27,318 nucleotides of DNA from positions 1-27,318 of the forward strand of contig UQOJ01000024.1 in assembly GCA_900542635.1 (NCBI GenBank), in the 5' to 3' direction. The position numbers and the translations under genes are program-made. This stretch comes from an uncultured Collinsella sp. (lineage in GTDB: Bacteria; Actinomycetota; Coriobacteriia; Coriobacteriales; Coriobacteriaceae). Below, one piece after another: positions 6,966 to 14,093 of the stretch (positions are counted from its first letter, which is position 1; the number at the start of each line of letters is the position of its first letter). The notes under the pieces are model-generated. The model was given only the letters and a program-made list of their open reading frames with translations, ran no database searches and had not been told where the DNA came from.

Positions 6966-7003
6966 GGTACCTCCTCTTAAACGATAACAAGGGTACCATG
7001 CGC
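6960..7003 (-). promoter_or_regulatory. Hairpin around the nrdR ribosome site and start codon
   Basis: A perfect 12-bp inverted repeat (GCGCATGGTACC at 6960-6971, GGTACCATGCGC at 6992-7003) is separated by 20 nt. In the nrdR mRNA one arm contains the AUG and the loop contains the AGGAGG. The fold could hide or present the start site. There is no T-run, so it is not a terminator. Confidence 0.55.
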
Positions 7004-7016
7004 AGCGCGATAAAGA

Positions 7017-7466
7017 TTACGAACGAGCAGGAACCTTAAGATGCGCACCGGCGGCGAGCGAACCATGCTCCAGATGATTGACGTTACGGATCATGTCGGA
7101 AGTCTCTTGCGTGGAAAGGCCTTCGATAGGATATTCCTCGGCAAGCGACCAAAGAGAATCACCAGGCTGAACGCGAATGGTCTCGTAGGTAACGTTGGAA
7201 ACGGACTCGGCATACGCGGCGTGACGAGCGCTAAAGACCGACGTAGCGAGGACAACGAAGAGCGTAAGCGCAACGGCAACGGCGACAATCGTCGGAACCT
7301 TCAGGGCAACGCGGGCCGGCGCAACTACAGCCTGCTGATTGCGAGCAGGCTTTACGGTCAAAGGCTCAAAGCCGGAGCGGCCACCCTGAACAACCGTAAA
7401 AGTGGGTTCTGCAGGCGTCTCGAGTTTAAGGGCAAGGTTTCCCTGGACCATATTCGTTGCGTTCAT
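7017..7466 (-). CDS. YneA-like membrane-anchored LysM protein, probable SOS cell-division suppressor
   Basis: This is a 149-residue protein (150 if the adjacent upstream ATG is used). It has an N-terminal cytoplasmic stretch, one transmembrane helix at about 58-80 (VPTIVAVAVALTLFVVLATS) and a C-terminal LysM domain at about 95-146 that would bind peptidoglycan. Bacillus YneA has the same plan (membrane anchor plus LysM), is divergent from lexA and blocks division after DNA damage. Here too the gene is divergent from lexA, with LexA boxes between. The cytoplasmic N-region is longer than in YneA, so the equivalence is inferred. Two ATGs lie in tandem at 7469 and 7466; the second has the better spacing from AGGAG. 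nrdR lies 51 bp downstream on the same strand and is likely co-transcribed. Confidence 0.8.
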   Translation of the reverse strand: MNATNMVQGNLALKLETPAEPTFTVVQGGRSGFEPLTVKPARNQQAVVAPARVALKVPTIVAVAVALTLFVVLATSVFSARHAAYAESVSNVTYETIRVQPGDSLWSLAEEYPIEGLSTQETSDMIRNVNHLEHGSLAAGAHLKVPARS

Positions 7467-7525
7467 CATGTTCTCCTCTCGCGTGTTTTGCTGAGAACAG
7501 TTTTATCAAGCCGCGCGGACAAAAA

Positions 7526-7554
7526 TGTCTAGCGCGAGAACGAATGTTCGGTTA
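7526..7554 (-). promoter_or_regulatory. LexA box near the yneA-like promoter
   Basis: AGAACGAATGTTCG at 7537-7550 matches the Gram-positive SOS consensus CGAAC-RNRY-GTTCG at all but the first base. On the minus strand it lies just upstream of a possible -35, TAGACA (7531-7526), with TGATAA 17 bp further on. It can serve both divergent genes. Confidence 0.7.
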
Positions 7555-7564
7555 TTATTATCTT

Positions 7565-7578
7565 CGAACAGTTGTTCC
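7565..7578. promoter_or_regulatory. LexA box 2 in the lexA leader
   Basis: CGAAC-AGTT-GTTCC has one half-site perfect and the other one base off. It lies between the first and third boxes and fits lexA autoregulation. Confidence 0.65.
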
Positions 7579-7592
7579 TGTCAAGCAAAATT

Positions 7593-7606
7593 CGAACATT
7601 TGTTTG
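7593..7606. promoter_or_regulatory. LexA box 3 in the lexA leader
   Basis: CGAAC-ATTT-GTTTG is a third SOS-like palindrome, 24 bp before the lexA start codon. It is 28 bp (centre to centre) from box 2, just as box 2 is 28 bp from box 1. Confidence 0.65.
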
Positions 7607-7629
7607 ACATGGGTAGAGAGGATGCCCTG

Positions 7630-8274
7630 ATGGCTCGCAAAATTACCAAGCGTCAGCAGCAAATTTACGACTTCATCAAGGAATATCAGCAGGAGAAAGG
7701 TTATCCGCCCAGCGTGCGCGAGATGGCTTCTGCCGTGGGCCTTTCCTCCCCCAGCACCGTGCACGCCCATCTATCTGCCCTGGAGGCGCGCGGGCTGCTC
7801 AAGCGCGATGCCACCAAACCGCGCGCCCTGGAACTCTTTAACGAGGACGGCTCCTCTGTCTCAATTTCTAAATCTGACGAGCCCACCGCACCTCGCGGAA
7901 CGGTCTCGCTTCCGCTCGTTGGTCGCGTCGCGGCTGGGATTCCCATTCTGGCCGAGCAGAATATCGAAGACACTTTTACTATCCCGACCGAAATCGCCAC
8001 CGATCAGGGTTCCTTTATCCTTGAGGTACATGGGAGCTCAATGATCAATGTCGGCATCTTCAATGGCGATTACATCATCGTCCGTGAACAAAAGAGTGCC
8101 ATGAACGGCGAAATTGTCGTGGCCATGATTGATGGTTCAGCGACCGTCAAGACGTTCTACAAGGAGCAGGGACGTGTACGCCTGCAGCCCGAGAATGACA
8201 CCATGGAGCCTATCTATGCAACGAATCCCGTTATCTTGGGCAAAGTCGTCGGCTTGATGCGCCGGTTCTCGTAA
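7630..8274 (+). CDS. lexA: SOS repressor LexA
   Basis: This 214-residue repressor of the DNA-damage response cleaves itself when RecA filaments form. The N-terminal winged helix spans about 1-65, with YPPSVREMASAVGLSSPSTV as its helix-turn-helix. The cleavage bond is Ala102-Gly103 in VAAGIP. The catalytic dyad is Ser137 (in GSSM) and Lys174 (in ATVKTF). I place the start at 7630 (ATGGCTCGC), where homologues begin with a short M-x-x-x-I-T/L-T-x-R-Q-Q stretch. The frame is open further upstream, but that part overlaps the LexA boxes. Three SOS boxes upstream indicate autoregulation. The stop codon overlaps the next start by one base (TAATG), so the acyltransferase gene should be SOS-linked. 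Confidence 0.96.
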   Translation: MARKITKRQQQIYDFIKEYQQEKGYPPSVREMASAVGLSSPSTVHAHLSALEARGLLKRDATKPRALELFNEDGSSVSISKSDEPTAPRGTVSLPLVGRVAAGIPILAEQNIEDTFTIPTEIATDQGSFILEVHGSSMINVGIFNGDYIIVREQKSAMNGEIVVAMIDGSATVKTFYKEQGRVRLQPENDTMEPIYATNPVILGKVVGLMRRFS

Positions 8275-8978
8275 TGCAAAAACGCATCGCCATCTTTGAT
8301 ACCGTCCGCGGATTTACGATGATTTCAATGGCAGGTTTTCACGCTTGCTACGATCTCGCCTACCTGTACGACTGGAATATGCCCTGGTTTACCCAGACCG
8401 TCTTTCAAGACATCTGGCGCGCCAGCATCAGCTGGGTATTTTTGTTTATCGCAGGTTGGATGTGCACGCTCTCACGCAACAATGCTAAACGAGCGTCCAA
8501 GTACGCTGCCGCAGCTTTGGTCGTCTGGATCGCAACAACGCTCGTATCGGTCGACGATTCAGTGAACTTTGGCATCATTTATTGCATGGCGGCGTGTACC
8601 GCTGTGGCAGCCGTAGCACGACCGATGCTTAAGAAAGTGCCCAGCACGTGGGGCATCGCGATATGCCTCGCTCTCTTCGTGGCGACATGGGGCATCCCGA
8701 AATCGACCTATTCATTCCCCTATTTGGCGTGGCTAGGATTTCCCGGCCCCCGGTTTGTTTCAGGCGACTATTATCCAATCATCCCGTTCATATTCATGTA
8801 CCTCACAGGATACTTTGCTGCGCGTACCGCTCAAAGATGTGAACATCCCGCACCAAGCTGGGTCTACGCCAATCCCATCCCGGCGTTCACCAGCCTTGGA
8901 CGTCATGCACTCCCCTTTTATCTGCTGCATCAGCCCATCATACTGGGCATTTTGGAGCTCGCCTACTCGGTGCGATAA
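8274..8978 (+). CDS. Membrane acyltransferase-like protein (HGSNAT/DUF1624 type)
   Basis: This 234-residue integral membrane protein has about six or seven hydrophobic helices. The N-terminus IAIFDTVRGFTMISMAGFHA(C) and the C-terminal helix with RHALPFYLLHQPIIL are typical of the heparan-alpha-glucosaminide N-acetyltransferase catalytic family and related acyltransferases, which move acyl groups onto sugars across a membrane. The conserved His in HACYDL and in LLHQP may be functional. The substrate is unknown; a cell-envelope glycan is a reasonable guess. It overlaps the lexA stop by one base and so should be translated with lexA. Its last 16 bp overlap the 3' end of hflX on the other strand, and no terminator separates the two. 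Confidence 0.8.
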   Translation: MQKRIAIFDTVRGFTMISMAGFHACYDLAYLYDWNMPWFTQTVFQDIWRASISWVFLFIAGWMCTLSRNNAKRASKYAAAALVVWIATTLVSVDDSVNFGIIYCMAACTAVAAVARPMLKKVPSTWGIAICLALFVATWGIPKSTYSFPYLAWLGFPGPRFVSGDYYPIIPFIFMYLTGYFAARTAQRCEHPAPSWVYANPIPAFTSLGRHALPFYLLHQPIILGILELAYSVR

Positions 8979-10252
8979 CGCTCAAGCCGAGGTGCAATAC
9001 GAGCCGGCAGTTTCGCCACAATACGAACGCCATCCTCAAGATATTCCTCGTGCAAAAGGGTCCCCTGCTCATGCACGAGCGTGATGAGCGCACCTTCACG
9101 ATATGGAATGTCAGCTGAAAGCAGTACATCGGTGGCAGCTGCCTCGCGAGCAATGCGATCGACGAGATCGTCGAGTCCCTCGCCCGTTTGGGCCGAGAAC
9201 AGCACAGCCTCGGAATAGCGACGACGGAAACTTAATCGATCAACGCTATCGAGAAGATCGATTTTATTGAATACGGTCAGCGTTAGGCGCTCTCCGGCGC
9301 CGATCTCATCAAGCACGCGGTCGACAGCCTCAATCTGTCGCTCATAGTCCTCATCAGACGCATCTACGACTTTGAGAATTAAATCGGCACCCAACACCTC
9401 GGACAACGTCGATTTAAAGGCATCGACCAGACCATGCGGCAGCTTTTGAATAAAGCCGACGGTATCGGTAATCGTCATGCCGCGACCGCCAGGCAGGCGA
9501 TATGAACGCGTCGTCGGGTCGAGCGTAGCAAACAGCTTGTCCTGCGAAAGTACCGTAGAACCGGTCAGACGATTGAGCAACGTCGATTTACCGGCATTGG
9601 TATAACCGGCTAACGCGACGCGAAACGCCGGTGACTCAATGCGGCTCTTGGATTGAACATCACGACGCTGTTCAACCTGCTTGATCTCACGTCGAAGCGC
9701 AGCGATCTTATTACGAATGAGGCGACGGTCGACCTCGAGCTGACTTTCGCCCTGACCAAAGCGTGAGCCGATGCCGCCGCGCGTCTGTTCCTTGGCGAGA
9801 TGGCTCCACATGCCGCGCAGACGAGGCAACAGATATTGAAGCTGCGCCAGCTGTACCTGTAGGCGTCCCTCACGCGTCTGAGCATGCAGGCCAAAGATAT
9901 CCAAGATCAGTGCCGTACGATCGATAATCTTTACCGGCTCGCCCACGGCTTTCTCCAAATAGGATTGCTGCGAGGGCGTCAGGTCGTCGTCAAAAATAAC
10001 GACATCGGCATCCATGCGATGTACCAGACCGCACAGCTCCTCTACCTTACCGGAACCGATAAATGATTTGGGATACGGCTTTACCAAACGCTGAGACAAG
10101 CGAGCCACGCACTGGGCACCAGCCGTGTGGGCAAGACGCTCCAACTCATCGAGCGATCGATCGAGTGGCCATGCATTGTCGCGCCACTCAACACCAACCA
10201 AAATGGCACGCTCGGGCTCGGGTGCCGTGGGAACAAGGGGGAAGCGAGCCAT
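8963..10252 (-). CDS. hflX: Ribosome-associated GTPase HflX
   Basis: This 429-residue GTPase splits stalled or stressed 70S ribosomes. The N-terminal HflX domain covers about 1-200 and includes FIGSGKVEEL and the glycine-rich GGIGSRFGQGESQLE segment. The G domain has GYTNAGKST at 216-224, DPTTR, DTVGF at 263-267 and NKID. It is the last gene of the miaB-miaA-hflX unit, and its ATG overlaps the miaA stop by one base (TAATG). GAGG lies seven bases upstream. The miaA-hflX neighbourhood is common in other bacteria. The 3' end overlaps the convergent acyltransferase gene by 16 bp. Confidence 0.96.
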   Translation of the reverse strand: MARFPLVPTAPEPERAILVGVEWRDNAWPLDRSLDELERLAHTAGAQCVARLSQRLVKPYPKSFIGSGKVEELCGLVHRMDADVVIFDDDLTPSQQSYLEKAVGEPVKIIDRTALILDIFGLHAQTREGRLQVQLAQLQYLLPRLRGMWSHLAKEQTRGGIGSRFGQGESQLEVDRRLIRNKIAALRREIKQVEQRRDVQSKSRIESPAFRVALAGYTNAGKSTLLNRLTGSTVLSQDKLFATLDPTTRSYRLPGGRGMTITDTVGFIQKLPHGLVDAFKSTLSEVLGADLILKVVDASDEDYERQIEAVDRVLDEIGAGERLTLTVFNKIDLLDSVDRLSFRRRYSEAVLFSAQTGEGLDDLVDRIAREAAATDVLLSADIPYREGALITLVHEQGTLLHEEYLEDGVRIVAKLPARIAPRLERYRTE

Positions 10253-11190
10253 TAGGCAGCCTCAATACGATGCAGGATATCAGCAACGACCTCATCGATC
10301 GTACATTCATCCATATCAAACCACACGATACGGTCATCGCGCTTAAACCACGAAAGCTGACGCTTGGCATAACGACGCGAACGCATCTTGATGAGTTCGC
10401 GAGCCTCATCCATGCTCATCACACCATTGAAAGCATCGATGATCTCTTTATAGCCAATTGCCTGCATCGAAGTCAGGGCATCTCCCAGCCCCTGGTCCAT
10501 AAGACCACGAACCTCATCAACAAGACCCTGTTCAAACATCAGATCGACACGCAGGTTAATGCGCTCGTAGAGCACCTCGCGATTACGCGTCAGACCAAAC
10601 CATAGGGCGTGATAATGCTCGCGCGGAACACTAAACTGACTTTTTTGCTTTGCATAGGAGATACCATCATCATGCATCTCGAGCGCACGAATCACACGGC
10701 GCACGTTATGGGGATGAATAACAGCAGCCGATTCTGGATCTCGCTCGGCAAGCAGAGCATGCAGCTCTTCCTCGCCAATACGCTCGGCAAGCTCCTGATA
10801 GCCCGCACGGCGATCGTCCTCAAGTTCTCCCGAGGGAAAGTCCATCTCATCGAGGGCGGCCTTGAGATACAGGCCTGTACCCCCGCAAAACACCGGAAGA
10901 CGTCCTGACCCGAGCAGACGATCAACATGCGCGCGAGCGTCGACCTGGTAAAGCGCCGCAGAGTACGCCACACCCGGCTCTACAATGTCGACGAGACGCA
11001 GTGGCGCCGCACACTCATTGGGCGCCATCTTTGCGGTACCGATGTCCATGCCGCGATAGATTTGCATCGCATCGCACGACAGCACTTCGGACGAAAGACG
11101 AGCTGCCAAACGGTCGGCAACATCACTCTTACCAACCGCCGTCGGACCGACGATCGCAACGGCGGAAAGACCTGTCCCGGGAGAAACCAT
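10252..11190 (-). CDS. miaA: tRNA dimethylallyltransferase
   Basis: This 312-residue enzyme adds a dimethylallyl group to N6 of A37 in tRNAs reading UNN codons. It has a P-loop GPTAVGKS at 15-22, SCDAMQIYRGMDIGTAK as the conserved substrate-side stretch, GGTGLYLKA, and MQAIGYKE near the C-terminus. It starts one base inside the miaB stop (TAATG) and ends one base inside the hflX start. It has no strong ribosome site of its own, so coupling to miaB is likely. MiaB acts on the product of MiaA, so the two neighbours are successive steps of ms2i6A37 synthesis. Confidence 0.97.
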   Translation of the reverse strand: MVSPGTGLSAVAIVGPTAVGKSDVADRLAARLSSEVLSCDAMQIYRGMDIGTAKMAPNECAAPLRLVDIVEPGVAYSAALYQVDARAHVDRLLGSGRLPVFCGGTGLYLKAALDEMDFPSGELEDDRRAGYQELAERIGEEELHALLAERDPESAAVIHPHNVRRVIRALEMHDDGISYAKQKSQFSVPREHYHALWFGLTRNREVLYERINLRVDLMFEQGLVDEVRGLMDQGLGDALTSMQAIGYKEIIDAFNGVMSMDEARELIKMRSRRYAKRQLSWFKRDDRIVWFDMDECTIDEVVADILHRIEAA

Positions 11191-12566
11191 TAGCGCGGCT
11201 CGCCCACAACGGAGCCGGACAAATACCAGGTCTTGGCAACGTCAACGTCAACATCAACGATCTTGCCAACAAGCTGATCGATGCTGTAACCCTCGGGGAT
11301 GGGTGCATGCACGGTCTGATTCTTGGGACTCTTACCCAGCAGGACCGCGTCGTTCTTTTTACTCGTTCCCTCAATGAGCGCCGGCACCACAGTATGAAGC
11401 TCGCCCTGGTTATACTCGTGTGCCGTGGTCTCGATAACCTTAACCAGGCGGTTGAAACGCTCGAGAATAACCTCATGCGGCGTAGGATCGTCAATCTCTG
11501 CGGCCGGGGTACCAGCGCGCTTAGAATAGATGAAGGTATAGGCCTGAGCATAGCGGACCGTCTCGGCAAGTGAGAGCGTCTGCTCAAAGTCTTCTTCAGT
11601 CTCGCCCGGGAAGCCAACGATAATGTCGGTCGAGAGCGCGATATCGGAAATGCGATTGCGGATGCGATCGACAAGGCCCAGATAGTCCTCGCGTGTATAA
11701 CGGCGATTCATCTCTTTGAGGATGCGCGTGGAGCCCGACTGAACGGCCAAGTGAAGCTGCGGCATGACGGCGGGCGTCTCGGCCATAGCGTCGATGGTCT
11801 CGGGCAGCAGATCCTTAGGATGAGAAGAGGTAAAGAAGATGCGCTCGACGCCCGTATCGCCCACCGCGCGCAGCAAATCGGCAAAACGCGGCTTGCCAAA
11901 CAGATCGCGACCATATGAGTTAACGTTTTGGCCCAGCAGCGTAATCTCACGCACACCCTGGCGCACCAAAGCGGTCACCTCGTCAACAATCTCCTCGAAG
12001 GGGCGGCTTTTTTCGCGACCACGCACGTACGGCACGATGCAATAGGTGCAGAAATTATTGCAGCCTGTCATGATGGGCACCCAGGCGTGATACTGGGTCT
12101 CGCGATGCCACGGCATGCTCATGGCATCCGTATCCTCATGCTCGTTGGTGCGGATATGACGCTTACCATCAAGGAACGCCTCGGCAATGAGCTCGGCAAC
12201 ATGTGCGATAGAATGCGTGCCAAAGATGACATTGACGTTATCGACGTTGGTGAGCAGGCCCTCGCCATCACGCTGCGCGATGCAGCCGCCCACGGCAACC
12301 ACACGCTTGCCCGAAGGCGAAGGCGGCAGGCTTTTGCAGGAATTGCACTGACCGTACAGGCGAGTATCGGCGGCCTCACGCACACAGCATGTCATGAAGA
12401 CAAAGATATCGGCATGCTCGGGATCGAGCGCCATGAGGCAACCATACGAATCGAGCAGACCGCTCACGCGCTCAGAGTCGTGCTGATTCATCTGGCAGCC
12501 AAAGGTGCGGATAAAGTAGGTTTTACCGGCAAGAATATCGCGTACGGAACGCTGGTCCATGTGCAT
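11190..12566 (-). CDS. miaB: tRNA-2-methylthio-N6-dimethylallyladenosine synthase
   Basis: This 458-residue radical-SAM methylthiotransferase converts i6A37 to ms2i6A37 in tRNA. The N-terminal MTTase domain has cluster cysteines at about Cys24 (TFGCQMN), Cys60 (MTCCVRE) and Cys95 (GGCIAQ). The radical-SAM triad is Cys169, Cys173 and Cys176 in GCNNFCTYC. A TRAM-like C-terminus follows, with LLGKSPKNQTVHAP. Two starts are possible, the ATG at 12566 and another at 12560; AGGA lies just before the first. A run of eight Gs (12587-12594) lies in the leader. The paralogue rimO is 6.6 kb away in this window. Confidence 0.97.
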   Translation of the reverse strand: MHMDQRSVRDILAGKTYFIRTFGCQMNQHDSERVSGLLDSYGCLMALDPEHADIFVFMTCCVREAADTRLYGQCNSCKSLPPSPSGKRVVAVGGCIAQRDGEGLLTNVDNVNVIFGTHSIAHVAELIAEAFLDGKRHIRTNEHEDTDAMSMPWHRETQYHAWVPIMTGCNNFCTYCIVPYVRGREKSRPFEEIVDEVTALVRQGVREITLLGQNVNSYGRDLFGKPRFADLLRAVGDTGVERIFFTSSHPKDLLPETIDAMAETPAVMPQLHLAVQSGSTRILKEMNRRYTREDYLGLVDRIRNRISDIALSTDIIVGFPGETEEDFEQTLSLAETVRYAQAYTFIYSKRAGTPAAEIDDPTPHEVILERFNRLVKVIETTAHEYNQGELHTVVPALIEGTSKKNDAVLLGKSPKNQTVHAPIPEGYSIDQLVGKIVDVDVDVAKTWYLSGSVVGEPR

Positions 12567-12614
12567 AAGTCCTAACGATGGGGAGAGGGGGGGGCGAATC
12601 GAGGCAAGCAGAAG

Positions 12615-12932
12615 CTATGCCACAGGCTTAACATCATCCATGACGACGTTATCCATAGCAGCTCGATTGATCTGGTGAACGTAAATAGAAAGACGGATGG
12701 CCGTGCGCGACTCCCCGTTAATAAGGATGTCGGAGAACACGGGCGCGCAGGAAATATCAAATCCGGTTGGAATCAAAAAACCGCGCGCAATAGCCACGGC
12801 CTTTATGGCCTGGTTGACCGCACCGGCGCCGACACACTGGATGTTGACGGGTACACCATCCTTGACCATGCCGGCGATGGCGCCGGCAACGGACGCGGGC
12901 GATGATTTGCTTGATACCTTCAGGCAATCCAT
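12615..12932 (-). CDS. spoVS: SpoVS family protein (Alba-like)
   Basis: This 105-residue protein is almost entirely the SpoVS domain, a small Alba-type nucleic-acid-binding fold: MDCLKVSSKSSPASVAGAIA at the start, then VNIQCVGAGAVNQAIKAVAIARG. In Bacillus SpoVS affects septation and spore-coat development, and its biochemical role is still unclear. Coriobacteria are not known to form spores, so a general role in RNA or DNA binding is more likely here. The start at 12932 follows AGGAG at seven bases; the open frame upstream to 13007 lacks such a site. It lies between miaB and the GHKL ATPase, downstream of rny, as in Bacillus. An 18-bp dyad at 12983-13000 lies upstream. Confidence 0.93.
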   Translation of the reverse strand: MDCLKVSSKSSPASVAGAIAGMVKDGVPVNIQCVGAGAVNQAIKAVAIARGFLIPTGFDISCAPVFSDILINGESRTAIRLSIYVHQINRAAMDNVVMDDVKPVA

Positions 12933-12982
12933 GAAGAAACTCCTGCGTTTAAAAGTACGTTTTAACTGCAATAACTTTATCG

Positions 12983-13000
12983 TACCGAGTGGACTCGGTA
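12983..13000. promoter_or_regulatory. Dyad upstream of spoVS
   Basis: TACCGAGT-GG-ACTCGGTA is a perfect 8-bp palindrome with a 2-nt centre. On the minus strand TACGAT (12984-12979) overlaps its end and could be a -10 box, which would place the dyad in the promoter spacer. An operator is possible but not shown. Confidence 0.4.
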
Positions 13001-13006
13001 AAGGCA

Positions 13007-14092
13007 CTATTCCTCTTTGGCAAGATCGAAGGTCACGGTGATTCGATCACGCGAAACGCGAATCTTTGGGTCGCCGCAAAGGTTGAGATAGTACCGGGCG
13101 GCAAGGTCATTAAAGTCGCGCTCCACAGCACGCGAAAACTGTGCCATGTCATCCTTGGCAATACGTAGCCCGCGACGATCTTTCGCAAGATCGACAGGAG
13201 CCGGCGCATGCGAGGAAGAATCACGCTCGCGCAGCAAACGCGCGGTCACACCGCGAACGGGCTTAATCTGCCCTGCCAAAATGCGATGTGCCGTGCGCTC
13301 GGACATCTCAAGACCCAAACCCGAACAGATGCGGATAAAGTCCTCGGCATCAGAGGCAAGGCCTAAACGATCGACAACCGGAAGCTCGCTCTCGTCATCA
13401 ATAAACAGGAGACGCGACGTATCGAGCCGGCTTGACGCCTGAGCATAAAGGGTCGCGGCAATCTCAGACGGAGAACCAAGATAGACATCGCAACCACGCA
13501 ACTCCTCGAGCGCAAACTCACAGGCAGCGCGAATAATATTATGCGGACCGCGAGCACAGACATAACGTCCGTCCTCATCCTTGACGGCCTGGGGCCAGCT
13601 GGACTGATCGGCGCGCTCACTGAGGCGGTCGGCCGCAACGCTCACCTTAAAGGCTGAACCAAGATCGACACCGGACGTGACCACACGGGCCTCGTCGGTG
13701 TTCTGCTTAATCGAAAACAATGCCATGCCACGACCGTGAACGCCCCAACGGTCCATCTTCATGCTCTCGAGCTTTGAGGTAACGCGAGCATCGAAGATTC
13801 GCTCTTGCATATCCTGCGGAACACCCGAGCCGTTATCCAGAAAGACAAGCGTGCGGACGCCATCTTCTTTGGTCGTGGCGAGATAGACCTTGTCGGCGCC
13901 GGCATCGCGAGCATTACGGAGCATTTCGATGACGATATCCTCGACATGCTGAATGTCGTGCTTTGCCTGGCGCCGCTCGGCCTCCGAAACGCGGAGGCGG
14001 ACATACCCCTCGCCAAGGTTCTCCTCGACGCGAAGGTTGCCCTCCCCCGACATCGACGCGATAAATGAGATGAGCTCGTTCGCGTCGCTCAT
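13007..14092 (-). CDS. GHKL-family ATP-binding protein of unknown function
   Basis: This 361-residue soluble protein has a GHKL (Hsp90/MutL/histidine-kinase-type) ATPase fold in its N-terminal half. The N-box is Glu56...Asn60-Ala-Arg-Asp63-Ala in IEMLRNARDAGA. The G1 box is LDNGSGVP (85-92). The G2-type lid is GVHGRGMAL (117-125), with a third glycine-rich turn at about 141-145. I see no transmembrane helix, receiver, HisKA domain or histidine phospho-acceptor, so it is not an ordinary sensor kinase. The C-terminal half is basic and charged and I do not recognise it. It starts one base after the rny stop, without a clear ribosome site, so its translation is probably coupled to RNase Y. This is where Bacillus has ymdB. 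A role with RNase Y or SpoVS is an inference from position only. Confidence 0.8.
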   Translation of the reverse strand: MSDANELISFIASMSGEGNLRVEENLGEGYVRLRVSEAERRQAKHDIQHVEDIVIEMLRNARDAGADKVYLATTKEDGVRTLVFLDNGSGVPQDMQERIFDARVTSKLESMKMDRWGVHGRGMALFSIKQNTDEARVVTSGVDLGSAFKVSVAADRLSERADQSSWPQAVKDEDGRYVCARGPHNIIRAACEFALEELRGCDVYLGSPSEIAATLYAQASSRLDTSRLLFIDDESELPVVDRLGLASDAEDFIRICSGLGLEMSERTAHRILAGQIKPVRGVTARLLRERDSSSHAPAPVDLAKDRRGLRIAKDDMAQFSRAVERDFNDLAARYYLNLCGDPKIRVSRDRITVTFDLAKEE

Positions 14093-14093
14093 G

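Noticed and set aside
7525..7629. Upstream extension of lexA
   Set aside because: It would translate through the LexA boxes and has no family similarity.
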